From: a bacterium | GTDB lineage: Bacteria > Patescibacteriota > Minisyncoccia > UBA6257 > JAGOQP01 | Length of the DNA stretch: 40,985 nucleotides | Direction: 5' to 3' | Assembly (NCBI GenBank): GCA_021812345.1 | Contig: JAKANP010000006.1 | Location: forward strand, 1-40,985 | Shown here: one piece after another, positions 1 to 9,300 of the stretch | Numbering within the stretch: the stretch's first letter is position 1 | How the letters are laid out: each line of letters begins with the position of its first letter | Translations under genes and position numbers: made by a program | Notes under the pieces: generated by a model | Seen by the model: the letters and a program-made list of their open reading frames with translations, nothing else | Database searches by the model: none | Told to the model about the DNA's origin: nothing

Positions 1-1728
1 TGATTTAGTCATTTTGTCGGCATACATAATTACGTGTCCGCCCAAGTTTCTGGAGGCGCGGCCAGAGGTTTGAATAAATGTAGTTCTATCTCTCAAAAAA
101 CCTTCTTTGTCGGCATCCAAAATTGCTACTAGCGAAACTTCAGGCAAATCTAATCCTTCCCTGAGTAGATTGATTCCCACAAGGACATCATATTTTCCGT
201 TTCTTAAGTCAAAAAGAATTTTGGGTCTTTCTAAGGTATCTATTTCCGAATGCAAAAACGCCGCTTTGATTTTCTTTTCCTTTAAATGCTGAGCTAGTGC
301 TTCGGAAAGACGCTTGGTTAAAACCGTTACCAGGACTCTTTCTTTTTTGTCGACTCTGATTTCTATTTCATTGATTAAATCCGGCACCTGGCCTTCGGTC
401 GGACGGATTTCAACGCTTGGGTCTACCAAAAATGTCGGTCTGACTATTTGTTCGGAAACTCGCGCTGATTTGTTTACCTCGTAATCTCCCGGGGTTGCGG
501 AAACAAATACGCACTGGTTTATTTTTGAACTGAATTCGTTGAATTTAAGCGGTCTGTTGTCTAGGGCGCTTGGCAATCTGAAGCCGTGCTCTATTAATGT
601 TTGTTTTCTGGATTTGTCGCCTTCATACATTCCTTTAATCTGAGGAATAGTCATATGAGATTCGTCAATAAGCATCAAAAAATCCTTGGGAAAATAATCT
701 ATCAGGGTATACGGGGGAGTGTCGGCATTTCTGCCTTCCATATATCTTGAATAGTTTTCTACGCCTTTGCACCAGCCGACTTCTTTGATTAATGCCAGGT
801 CGTATTCGGTTCGGCGTTTTAACCTTTCGGCTTCCAAAAATTTCTTCTGGTCCTGAAGGTTTTTTAACTGTTCTTGGAGGTCAAGACGGATATTTGAGAT
901 TGCGATTTCGCGTTTGCTTTCTTCCGATGGCCAAAACTTGGCCGGAAACAATTCCGCTTCTTTGATTGGCTTACTTATTCCAAACGGTGCCTCCATTTCC
1001 AATAGCTCCGATATTACGGATCCCTTGCCCTCCGAAGCTTTGCCGCGTCCTTTCGTAGCTTTATGCGAAAAAGGAGCGGAGGATGGGTCGATTTTTACGC
1101 GATAAATAATATCGGCCGATGGCGGCCAGATATCCACATAATCGGCTCGTTGCCTGAATTTGCCGCGCCAAAAATTAACTTCGTTTCTTTCATATTGAAG
1201 CGTCAAAAGTTTTTTTAATAATTCTCGCTTTGTAATTTCCTGTCCGACTTTAAATTTGATAGCCAGATTTTGATAAGTTGTCGGGGAGCCGAGGTTATAA
1301 ATACAGGAGACCGAGGCAATAATTATTGTATTTTCGTTTTGCAAAAGCGACTGGACGGCGGCGTGCCTCAGCTGTTCCAATTCTTCGTTTATCTGGACTT
1401 CCTTTTCTATGTAGGAATCGGAAACGGGCATATAGGCTTCCGGTTGGTAGTAGTCGTAATAGGAAACAAAATAATGAACATTATCTTTGGGAAAATAACG
1501 TTTGAACTCTTCATAAAGTTGGGCGGCCAGAGTTTTGTTGTGGGAAATTATTAGTGTCGGCTTCCCGTAATTTTGGATAAGATGTCCCATGGTAAATGTC
1601 TTTCCGCTGCCGGTAACTCCAAGCAGGGTTTGATACTTATCACCGTGTTTTAAACCGGCCGTCAGTTCTTTGATGGCTTTCGGCTGGTCACCAGCTGGGG
1701 TCAAATTTTTTGAAATATGAAAAGTCAT
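1..1728 (-). CDS. uvrB: Excinuclease ABC subunit B, partial (runs off the left edge)
   Basis: Manual minus-strand translation from ATG at 1728: MTFHISKNLTPAGDQPKAIKELTAGL...LLGVTGSGKTFTMGHLI (Walker A)...SYYDYYQPEAY...LIDESHMTIPQ...VSATPGDYE...LREGLDLPEVSLVAILDADKEGFLR. Not in the ORF track because it is open at the window edge. Confidence 0.97.
   Translation of the reverse strand, partial: MTFHISKNLTPAGDQPKAIKELTAGLKHGDKYQTLLGVTGSGKTFTMGHLIQNYGKPTLIISHNKTLAAQLYEEFKRYFPKDNVHYFVSYYDYYQPEAYMPVSDSYIEKEVQINEELEQLRHAAVQSLLQNENTIIIASVSCIYNLGSPTTYQNLAIKFKVGQEITKRELLKKLLTLQYERNEVNFWRGKFRQRADYVDIWPPSADIIYRVKIDPSSAPFSHKATKGRGKASEGKGSVISELLEMEAPFGISKPIKEAELFPAKFWPSEESKREIAISNIRLDLQEQLKNLQDQKKFLEAERLKRRTEYDLALIKEVGWCKGVENYSRYMEGRNADTPPYTLIDYFPKDFLMLIDESHMTIPQIKGMYEGDKSRKQTLIEHGFRLPSALDNRPLKFNEFSSKINQCVFVSATPGDYEVNKSARVSEQIVRPTFLVDPSVEIRPTEGQVPDLINEIEIRVDKKERVLVTVLTKRLSEALAQHLKEKKIKAAFLHSEIDTLERPKILFDLRNGKYDVLVGINLLREGLDLPEVSLVAILDADKEGFLRDRTTFIQTSGRASRNLGGHVIMYADKMTKS
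1021..1090 (-). repeat. Short repeat element inserted in frame in uvrB (shares CTTCGGAGGGCAAGGGA with the element in uvrC)
   Basis: Minus strand GGCAAAGCTTCGGAGGGCAAGGGA; encodes non-canonical PSSAPFSHKATKGRGKASEGKGS. Confidence 0.65.
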
Positions 1729-2005
1729 TATTGTGTATAAAATAAAATAATTGTCATTTTTCGCCTTGTCAATTTATAAAGTAATTTAATGTGGTTTTCA
1801 GCCGTAGTCAATTTTTGGATATATAAAAAATCATAATGTTAGTATAATTCAATCCGTGTCTTCTCCAAAGTAGTGATTGAGTTTGTGTGGCTTGTCTGAT
1901 ATAATTATACAGATATAATTCAGAGTATAATATAATAAAATTATTAATCCACTCGGTCGTGAACTCTGGGCCGCAAATGGTCCGGGATAACAGATAAGGA
2001 GTGTT

Positions 2006-2025
2006 ATTCCAGCGAACGCTGGAAT
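2006..2025. repeat. Short perfect inverted repeat ATTCCAGCG-AA-CGCTGGAAT
   Basis: Direct reading; intergenic, followed by a second 'CTGGATTCC' motif near 2048. Confidence 0.7.
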
Positions 2026-2113
2026 CTAGATTTAAGATAATAAAACTCTGGATTCCAAATCAAGTTTTGAATGATAGAAATAGGTGAATACGATAATAAA
2101 AAAATAAAAAGAT

Positions 2114-3391
2114 GTGATGGATATACGATCTAAAATAAAAAAAGAAGGAAGCTTTACTTTTATAGAATCCCTCGACAAGCTCAGGGCAAGCCCCTCTTTT
2201 ACCCTGATAGAACTTCTAGTAGTAATAGGTATCTTAGCCATATTAACCGCAGCAGTCATCCTAGTCCTTAACCCCGCAGAATATCTCAAACAAACCAGAG
2301 ATGTCACCAGAATGAATGACTTAGGTTCTATCAATCAGGCCTTAAATGTTTTAGAATCCCAGGGAGTAACCAACTTTGGTCTAGCTAATACGGTCTACGT
2401 CTCCATCCCTAACGCCGATGCTACCTGTGCCACCCTTGGCCTTCCTACTCTTCCCACGGGATGGTATTATCACTGCGCTCCCACATCCACCCTTCAAAAC
2501 GTCAATGGAACAGGCTGGATTCCTGTAGACTTCTCTTCTTCTCCCACCCTTTCTTTCTCCAATCTCCCCATAGACCCTATCAATTCCACCTCTACAGGGG
2601 AATATTATACTTATGTTACCGGAGGAAGTTGGGAGCTAACATCTTTAATGGAATCAAATAAATACCAGCTCAGACAATCTTCTGATGGTGGAATTGACCC
2701 AGCTCAATATGAAGTGGGAAGTAACAAGACTCTGTCCCCGTTTGCTCATGGCCTGATTGGTTACTGGAAATTTAGTAGCAATGGAAGTGATTCAATTACT
2801 GGCATTTCAGGAACCGTCAATGGCGGAACAACATATATTGCCGGTAAAGGGGGTGGGCAAGCGGCAAATTTTAACGGTTCTAGTGGATATGTAGATACCA
2901 ACAGAAATTTGTACTGGCTAAATACAAGTTCATTCTCGATGTCTCTCTGGATAAATCCTCAAGCTTCAGTTGACGAGGGCGTCTTTGGAAAAAGTAGTTT
3001 GAACAGCTGTGTTAGTTGTTGGGAATGGGATGTTCATTACAATTCTAATAACTCGATATATTTTCGTTATCTTGACGCTTCCGGAAACGGGAGCATATCA
3101 ATTTCGACAGTTGCAAGTTCAGTTCCCATTTCTCAATGGACCTACGTCGTATTTACTTATGATCCTGTAAATCACGGGATAATCTATATAAATGGATCAA
3201 ACTCAAATTCTGTTGATGGAGGAAATCATGCTGCTTTTGTTGGTCAGAATGGCCACAGCTTTTTGATAGGAAACGCTTATTGGAGTGCCGGGGCTAACAA
3301 ATATTTTAATGGATATATAAGTGATTTAAGATTTTACAGTAAGGCGCTTTCAGCAAGTGAAGTCCAAGATATCTATAATTCTACTAAATAA
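2114..3391 (+). CDS. Type IV pilin-like protein with C-terminal LamG/concanavalin-like domain
   Basis: N-terminal SFTLIELLVVIGILAILTAAVILVLNPAEYLKQTRD; C-terminal GLIGYWKFSSNGSDSITG...NFNGSSGYVDT...SFSMSLWINPQ...YFNGYISDLRFYSKALSASEVQDIYN. Confidence 0.85.
   Translation: MMDIRSKIKKEGSFTFIESLDKLRASPSFTLIELLVVIGILAILTAAVILVLNPAEYLKQTRDVTRMNDLGSINQALNVLESQGVTNFGLANTVYVSIPNADATCATLGLPTLPTGWYYHCAPTSTLQNVNGTGWIPVDFSSSPTLSFSNLPIDPINSTSTGEYYTYVTGGSWELTSLMESNKYQLRQSSDGGIDPAQYEVGSNKTLSPFAHGLIGYWKFSSNGSDSITGISGTVNGGTTYIAGKGGGQAANFNGSSGYVDTNRNLYWLNTSSFSMSLWINPQASVDEGVFGKSSLNSCVSCWEWDVHYNSNNSIYFRYLDASGNGSISISTVASSVPISQWTYVVFTYDPVNHGIIYINGSNSNSVDGGNHAAFVGQNGHSFLIGNAYWSAGANKYFNGYISDLRFYSKALSASEVQDIYNSTK
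2169..2186 (+). repeat. CCCTCGACAAGCTCAGGG element inserted in frame in the pilin N-terminus
   Basis: Lies between two similar segments encoding SFTFIE and SFTLIE. Confidence 0.6.
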
Positions 3392-3543
3392 AAATATACG
3401 ATTTATAATAATGCCTTCTGAAGCTTCTTAGTTGTTGAGTCCGGGTCTTTTCCGAACTTAGAATTTATTGAATATCTCACTACTGCGAGATGTTTAATGA
3501 ATATATTTTTGACGAAAAACTAGAAATTAAAATAAAAACTGCT

Positions 3544-4677
3544 CTAATTTTTTGTATAGTTTTTCGCTCTTCTCTCTATGTGATATTTAATGGCAAATCT
3601 GTGGGCTTCGTCGCGGGCTCTTAAAATCGTTTCCGATACGATCTGGGGGAGTTTACTTAATTTTACAGTACCGTAGCCGTAAGGACTATACAGAGTTCCG
3701 GACGTTCTCATTCTTTTGGCGGTGTCGGTTTTGGATATTCCGATAACTGCTATAGGGAAATTTTTTAATTTGGAAAGCTGAGCCCTTCCTCCGTCAACAA
3801 TAATCAAATCAGGATATTTCCATTCTTTATGAGTCAGGCGGCGGCTAATTATCTCGGCAAGCGATCGGGGATCGTCGGCCCCGGCGACGGTTTTTATTTT
3901 GAATTTTCTATAGAGTGATTTATTGGCTCGATTGTTGATGAAAGTCACCATTGAACCGACCGATAAGCTTCCTTGGGTGTTGGATATGTCGTAGCACTCT
4001 ATATGAGCTCCTTTTCCGTTATAAATCTCAACCAATGCCTTTAGGCCTTCAACAATGTATTTATAATATTCGCTTTTTCCCTTGCCCTCCGAAGTCTTGT
4101 GCGAAGGAGGGTCGTGAGCCCAGCATTGCCCAAGATGATAATATAAACATGGTTTGTTAACCGGATTGTTGCAGGTCCGATAGGGGAATAACTTTCTCAG
4201 GACGGTTAAAAATTCTTTTGTTTCATATCCGGCGACAAACGGCCCCACAAAAGACGCTGATTCGCGCTGACTGGACGCGGATTTGCGCTGACTAAATAGG
4301 TATTTGTTGGGCTGTCTGGTTGTAAAAACTCTCGGATATTTTTCTTTAGTAAATCCTATATACAAAAAATTTTTGTCGTCTTTTAATGCCAGATTGTAAT
4401 AAGGTTGGTGTTTTTTAACCAGTTGGGATTCCAAAATTAGCGCGTCTTTTTCGGTTTTGGTCGGAATATAATCAATAGTTTTTATTTTTGAATAATCAAT
4501 TATGGTATTTCTCCACCCGCGTTCTTTTTTGGCTTGGGAAGAAAAATGCGATTGAATTCTTTTTTTGATGTTTATTGCTTTGCCGATGTAAATAATTTTT
4601 TCGTTTTTATCTTTGAAAAAATAAACGCCCGGCGTCTGAGGCAGAGATTTTATGGTTGTTTTAATCGATTTGTTCAT
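3544..4677 (-). CDS. uvrC: UvrC-like excinuclease (GIY-YIG plus RNase H-like endonuclease domain), short form
   Basis: TPGVYFFKDKNEKIIYIGKAINIKKRI (GIY-YIG); IECYDISNTQGSLSVGSMVTFINNRANKSLYRKFKIKT...DLIIVDGGRAQL. 377 aa; no recognizable UVR motif or C-terminal HhH tail. Confidence 0.9.
   Translation of the reverse strand: MNKSIKTTIKSLPQTPGVYFFKDKNEKIIYIGKAINIKKRIQSHFSSQAKKERGWRNTIIDYSKIKTIDYIPTKTEKDALILESQLVKKHQPYYNLALKDDKNFLYIGFTKEKYPRVFTTRQPNKYLFSQRKSASSQRESASFVGPFVAGYETKEFLTVLRKLFPYRTCNNPVNKPCLYYHLGQCWAHDPPSHKTSEGKGKSEYYKYIVEGLKALVEIYNGKGAHIECYDISNTQGSLSVGSMVTFINNRANKSLYRKFKIKTVAGADDPRSLAEIISRRLTHKEWKYPDLIIVDGGRAQLSKLKNFPIAVIGISKTDTAKRMRTSGTLYSPYGYGTVKLSKLPQIVSETILRARDEAHRFAIKYHIERRAKNYTKN
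4079..4113 (-). repeat. Short repeat element inserted in frame in uvrC
   Basis: CCCTTGCCCTCCGAAGTCTTGTGCGAAGGAGGGT; CCCTCC/GGAGGG arms; encodes DPPSHKTSEGKGK. Confidence 0.65.
4252..4293 (-). repeat. Two tandem 21-bp units (18/21 identical) in uvrC
   Basis: AGACGCTGATTCGCGCTGACT / GGACGCGGATTTGCGCTGACT, encoding SQRESAS and SQRKSAS. Confidence 0.8.
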
Positions 4678-4744
4678 TTTTGTTATTATACCGCCGATAA
4701 AAAATAAATGGGAACTTTTTAAGTTCCCGTATTGAATTTCAGCA

Positions 4745-5143
4745 CTACTTCTTATTCTTAATCTCGCTGTCGGGGTAGGGGATATAATTTTCTTCCCCGA
4801 TTACTTTAAATATGTTTGGCGGATCCGAATTAATTCTTACAATCAAATTATTCCCCCATCTATTTTTAACTGACACAATCCAATGTTTATTGTTTTCCTT
4901 AATTGACCAATTTTTTTCATAAATTTCATTTCTTGTCAAATGATAGCTGTCGGATGGATGCCCTGTACCGACTGATGCGGCCATTGCGAAAGCCAAAATA
5001 ACAAGAATCAAACCTACAGCAAATGACAATACGCATGCCGTAACGTCTTTCAAATTGTTGAATATCGGACCGACGATAAAAAATGCTGAAAATATATAGC
5101 AAACAAAAGATATCAAACCTTCCTGCCACTTTTTCTGGTACAT
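4745..5143 (-). CDS. Small membrane protein, unknown function
   Basis: Start re-picked at MYQKKWQEGL with upstream AGAAAGGGG; two hydrophobic segments. Confidence 0.6.
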   Translation of the reverse strand: MYQKKWQEGLISFVCYIFSAFFIVGPIFNNLKDVTACVLSFAVGLILVILAFAMAASVGTGHPSDSYHLTRNEIYEKNWSIKENNKHWIVSVKNRWGNNLIVRINSDPPNIFKVIGEENYIPYPDSEIKNKK

Positions 5144-5304
5144 TTTTTCCCCTTTCTTCTGCTGTTCTTTTAATAAAATATCATAATAAATCATTTTGTC
5201 AATAACTAAGAATTAAAAATAAGCAGATGTTGGTTGCTGTTTTGGGAATTGAAAATTTTAAAAAATAAGATATAATTGACGATTGGTTTTTATTTTTTTA
5301 AAAA

Positions 5305-8277
5305 ATGAACAAAAACGAAATAGAAAATATAGAAATAATAGGCGCCAAAGTCCACAACCTCAAAGACATAAACGTTGAAATTCCAAAGAATAAATTGACG
5401 GTAATTTGCGGAGTTTCTGGTTCGGGAAAATCATCGCTGGCTTTCGATACTCTTTATGAAGAAGGCCAGCGCAGATATCTGGAGGGACTCTCTTCTTATG
5501 TGAGGCAATTTTTGGGAGGATTTAAAAAACCGGATGTCCAAAAAATAATCGGATTATCTCCGACGCTGGCTATAAATCAAAAAAGCGTTTCTTCAAACCC
5601 TCGTTCGACAGTGGGAACAATCACTGAAATATATGACCTTTTCAGATTGCTTTTTGCCCGATCAGGAACGCCGATGTGTCCAAATGATAATATTCCGATT
5701 ACCGCGCAGACCCCTCAAGAAATCTCGGAAAAAATAATCGAATTTTCAAAAGACAGCGAGGTTTTTATTTTAGCGCCAATAATTTCCGGAAAGAAAGGCG
5801 AACATAAAAATATTTTTGACGAAATTCAAAGAGGTGGATATTCTCAGGCGCGGGTTGACGGATATATTTATCCGATCGAGGAAGCTAAAGATTTATCGCT
5901 TGATAAAAACAAGCAACACTCCATAGATGTTGTTATTGGAAGATTTTTGACCGGTTTTAAAATAGAAATTCAGCGTTCTCTTTCAAAAACCGAAAAAGAA
6001 GCGATTAAAAAAAGAAATAAAAAATTGAAAAATTTTGCCGATGAGGAAAAAATAGAACTTCTGGAAAAAATAAGAAAAGCTTTGGCTATAGGAAAGGGAA
6101 CTTTAGTTGCTCTAAAAAGACCGATAAATAAAACGAATAATAAAAGCACCAACATAAAAACAAAAAAATTAGAAGACGAAATTGTTTTTTCCGAAAATTA
6201 CTCCTGCCCTATTTGCGGTTTTTCTTTGCCCAAAATAGAACCGCGATTATTTTCTTTTAATAGTCCCTTTGGCGCCTGCAAACATTGTCAGGGACTTGGA
6301 ACAAAATTAGAAATTGATTTGGATATAATTTTAAACAAAGACATTTCTCTTGAGGCGGGAGCTATTAAGCCGTGGTTTTCTTTGAGTCAGATGGGGCGTC
6401 GGGCGCTTGGCGCCAATTGGCAAAAATTTGTTACCGAAACAATAGTCAAGGATAAAGGATATTCCCAAAGAACTCCATTTAAAGATTTATCCAAAGAGGT
6501 TCAAGATTTAATTCTTTTTGGAAGCGGGGAAAATTATATTGAGTTAGCCGATGGCGATTGGGAGGGAAAAACTCAATTTGAAGGAATTATTCCAAGATTA
6601 GAGCGTCTTTATTATGAAACAGATTCGGAATTTATCAGACAGGAGCTTTCAAAATATATGCGGGAAAAAATTTGCCCGGTATGCAATGGCGCCAGATTAA
6701 GACCGGAAGCTTTGGCGGTTAAAATCGGAAAAAAGAATATTTCCGAACTTTCCGATTTATCCGCTAAGGATTTGATTAAATTTTGTCAGAAAGATGTTTT
6801 TGAAAAAATGAGTCCGTCACAATTATCCGTTGCTCAGCCGATAATAAAAGAAATTATTTCCAAAACTCAATTTTTATCCGATGTCGGATTGGATTATATT
6901 TCAGTTTCCCGTTCGGCGACTACTTTGTCGGTGGGAGAAAATCAAAGAATTCGTTTAGCGACTCAGCTTGGTTCCGGACTTTCGGGAGTGATTTATGTTT
7001 TGGACGAGCCGACTATAGGACTTCATCCTCAGGATACCGATCGGCTTATTAAAACCTTAAAAATTTTAAGAGATTTAAAAAACACGGTTGTTGTCGTGGA
7101 ACACGATGAAAGAGTGATTGCCGAATCGGATTGGGTGATTGAGATTGGCCCCGGGGCCGGTGATGATGGAGGAAAAGTTGTTTTTGTCGGAACCCCGCAA
7201 GAACTCGTGAAATCAAAATCTTTAACCGGACTTTATCTTTCTGGTAAAAAAAGCGTTAATTCCGGCATAAGCAAAGACGTTTCCGGTTTTAAAGAAAAAG
7301 AAACAATAAAAATTTCAGGCGCTTCCCAGTTTAATTTAAAAAATGTTAATTTTTCTGTTCCTTTGAAAAAATTTGTTTCTGTTGCCGGAGTATCGGGCTC
7401 GGGCAAAAGCACTTTAGTTTTGGATGTTTTTGCAAAAGCTCTTGAGAAAGAAGCTCTTCATTACGCTGTTGCTCCCGGAGAATATAAAAAATTGGATGGA
7501 AAAGAAAATATAGACAAAGTGATTGTTATTGACCAAAGTCCCATAGGAAGAACGCCTCGTTCAAACCCCGCCACCTATACCGGAATTTTTACTCCCATAA
7601 GAATGTTCTTTTCTCATTTGCAGGAAGCGCAAATTAGGGGGTACGGCCCTTCTTATTTCAGTTTTAATGTTAAACCGGGACGTTGTGAATCGTGCAAAGG
7701 GGAGGGATATAAAAAGGTTGAAATGTATTTTTTACCGGATATGTATGTAGAGTGCGAAGTTTGTAAGGGAACCAGATTTTCCCCTGAAGTTTTGGATATC
7801 AAATATAAAGAAAAAAGCATAGCCGATGTTTTGAGTATGAGCGTAAGCCAAGCGCTTGATTTTTTTGCTCCATTTCCATCAATCGCCGACAAATTAAAGG
7901 TGTTAAAAGAAATCGGTTTGGGTTATATGAAATTAGGACAGCCGGCAACGACTTTATCCGGAGGAGAAGCTCAGAGAATAAAATTGGCCGACGAATTGGC
8001 GCGTCGTTCCACGGGGAAAACAATTTATATTTTGGATGAACCGACGGTCGGACTTCACTTTGATGACGTTAAAAAACTTCTTTACATTTTGCGTTCTTTG
8101 GTGGCAAAAGGAAATACGGTTTTGGTTATTGAACACAATCTGGATGTCTTAAAAGAATCCGATTGGATTATTGAACTTGGCCCCGAAGGAGGTCAAAATG
8201 GAGGAAAAATAATTTTTGAGGGAACGCTTGAGGAAATAAAAAAGAAAAAAACGACAACCGGAAAATATCTTTTATGA
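5305..8277 (+). CDS. uvrA: Excinuclease ABC subunit A
   Basis: Two ABC ATPase modules ([40 protein letters not shown]), CxxC zinc modules, [16 protein letters not shown]. Confidence 0.98.
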   Translation: MNKNEIENIEIIGAKVHNLKDINVEIPKNKLTVICGVSGSGKSSLAFDTLYEEGQRRYLEGLSSYVRQFLGGFKKPDVQKIIGLSPTLAINQKSVSSNPRSTVGTITEIYDLFRLLFARSGTPMCPNDNIPITAQTPQEISEKIIEFSKDSEVFILAPIISGKKGEHKNIFDEIQRGGYSQARVDGYIYPIEEAKDLSLDKNKQHSIDVVIGRFLTGFKIEIQRSLSKTEKEAIKKRNKKLKNFADEEKIELLEKIRKALAIGKGTLVALKRPINKTNNKSTNIKTKKLEDEIVFSENYSCPICGFSLPKIEPRLFSFNSPFGACKHCQGLGTKLEIDLDIILNKDISLEAGAIKPWFSLSQMGRRALGANWQKFVTETIVKDKGYSQRTPFKDLSKEVQDLILFGSGENYIELADGDWEGKTQFEGIIPRLERLYYETDSEFIRQELSKYMREKICPVCNGARLRPEALAVKIGKKNISELSDLSAKDLIKFCQKDVFEKMSPSQLSVAQPIIKEIISKTQFLSDVGLDYISVSRSATTLSVGENQRIRLATQLGSGLSGVIYVLDEPTIGLHPQDTDRLIKTLKILRDLKNTVVVVEHDERVIAESDWVIEIGPGAGDDGGKVVFVGTPQELVKSKSLTGLYLSGKKSVNSGISKDVSGFKEKETIKISGASQFNLKNVNFSVPLKKFVSVAGVSGSGKSTLVLDVFAKALEKEALHYAVAPGEYKKLDGKENIDKVIVIDQSPIGRTPRSNPATYTGIFTPIRMFFSHLQEAQIRGYGPSYFSFNVKPGRCESCKGEGYKKVEMYFLPDMYVECEVCKGTRFSPEVLDIKYKEKSIADVLSMSVSQALDFFAPFPSIADKLKVLKEIGLGYMKLGQPATTLSGGEAQRIKLADELARRSTGKTIYILDEPTVGLHFDDVKKLLYILRSLVAKGNTVLVIEHNLDVLKESDWIIELGPEGGQNGGKIIFEGTLEEIKKKKTTTGKYLL

Positions 8278-8498
8278 AAATAACCGTCGTTGCCAAAGTG
8301 GGTAAAAAAGAAAATAAAATTATAAAAATCAACCATGCGTTGTTTGAAGTTTGGACAAAAATGCCGGCCAAAGAAAACAAAGCCAACGAAGATATAATTA
8401 AACAGCTTGCCGATTATTTTAATATTCCCAAATCGGCAATCCGCCTTGTTTTGGGGAAAACTATTAAAGAAAAAGTTTTTGAAATAAAGGAAGAATAA
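8274..8498 (+). CDS. DUF167/YggU family protein
   Basis: [19 protein letters not shown]...VWTKMPAKENKANEDIIKQLADYFNIPKSAIRLVLGKTIKEKVFEI; overlaps the uvrA stop. Confidence 0.85.
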   Translation: MKITVVAKVGKKENKIIKINHALFEVWTKMPAKENKANEDIIKQLADYFNIPKSAIRLVLGKTIKEKVFEIKEE

Positions 8499-8513
8499 TA
8501 TAAACAAAAAAAC

Positions 8514-8540
8514 ACCGCTTCAAGTTAAAGCGGTTTTTAT
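8514..8540. terminator. Bidirectional terminator hairpin
   Basis: ACCGCTT-CAAGTTA-AAGCGGT followed by TTTTATTTT, between convergent genes. Confidence 0.75.
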
Positions 8541-9274
8541 TTTATATGTTTAAAGACATCGACAATCATTCGGTCGTCGGGTTTTATTTCTTCCGAAGCG
8601 GTTTTGTAAATAACGTCGGCTATTTGTTCGGGGGTGTAATACGCTTTTTGTCCGGGAAAAAGATTGTTAAACATTTTTGTATTGGTGGCTCCCGGACAAA
8701 CGGCCGCCCATTTTATTTTTAAACTCTTTAATTCTTCGTTTAAACTTTGGGTGATATTGATTACGGCGGCTTTGGTTGCCGAATAAACGGCAATTTCTTC
8801 AACGCCGTAAATGCCGGCGCCGGAAGCGATGTTGATTATCATTGCTGATTTGTGTGGATCGTGAGGTGCGGAATTATTCGCGTTGATCCGTTTTTTATCC
8901 GTATTCATCAGTGTCTTGATAAACTCCTGAATACAGATAAACACGCCTTTCATATTTACATTAATGACAAAATCCCAATCTTTTTCTTTGGTGTCCATAA
9001 AATTTTCTCTTTTGGCGACTCCGGCGTTGTTTATTAAAATATCCAGCGAGCCGAATTTATCGGCGCCTTTTGTCATAGCTTTTTTTACTTGACTGCGGGA
9101 AGTAACATCGCCTTTGATTATCAGAGATTTTTCGGTCGGTAATTTTGCCGAAGGGGAAATTGTTTTTGTGAAAATAACCGCGTTAGCTCCTCGGCTTATA
9201 AATTTTTCCGCCGTGGCCAAACCGATTCCCGAACCGCCGCCGGTGATAAATATTGTTTTGTTTTTGATTTCCAT
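8537..9274 (-). CDS. Short-chain dehydrogenase/reductase (SDR)
   Basis: TGGGSGIGLA, NNAGVAKRENF, YSATKAAV motifs. Confidence 0.93.
   Translation of the reverse strand: MEIKNKTIFITGGGSGIGLATAEKFISRGANAVIFTKTISPSAKLPTEKSLIIKGDVTSRSQVKKAMTKGADKFGSLDILINNAGVAKRENFMDTKEKDWDFVINVNMKGVFICIQEFIKTLMNTDKKRINANNSAPHDPHKSAMIINIASGAGIYGVEEIAVYSATKAAVINITQSLNEELKSLKIKWAAVCPGATNTKMFNNLFPGQKAYYTPEQIADVIYKTASEEIKPDDRMIVDVFKHIK
8843..8905 (-). repeat. 63-nt in-frame insertion-like segment in the SDR gene
   Basis: Encodes NTDKKRINANNSAPHDPHKSA between KTLM and MIINIASGAG; contains repeated CGGAT and CGCGAAT words. Confidence 0.5.
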
Positions 9275-9300
9275 CGTGATATATTGATTATAACATAATT

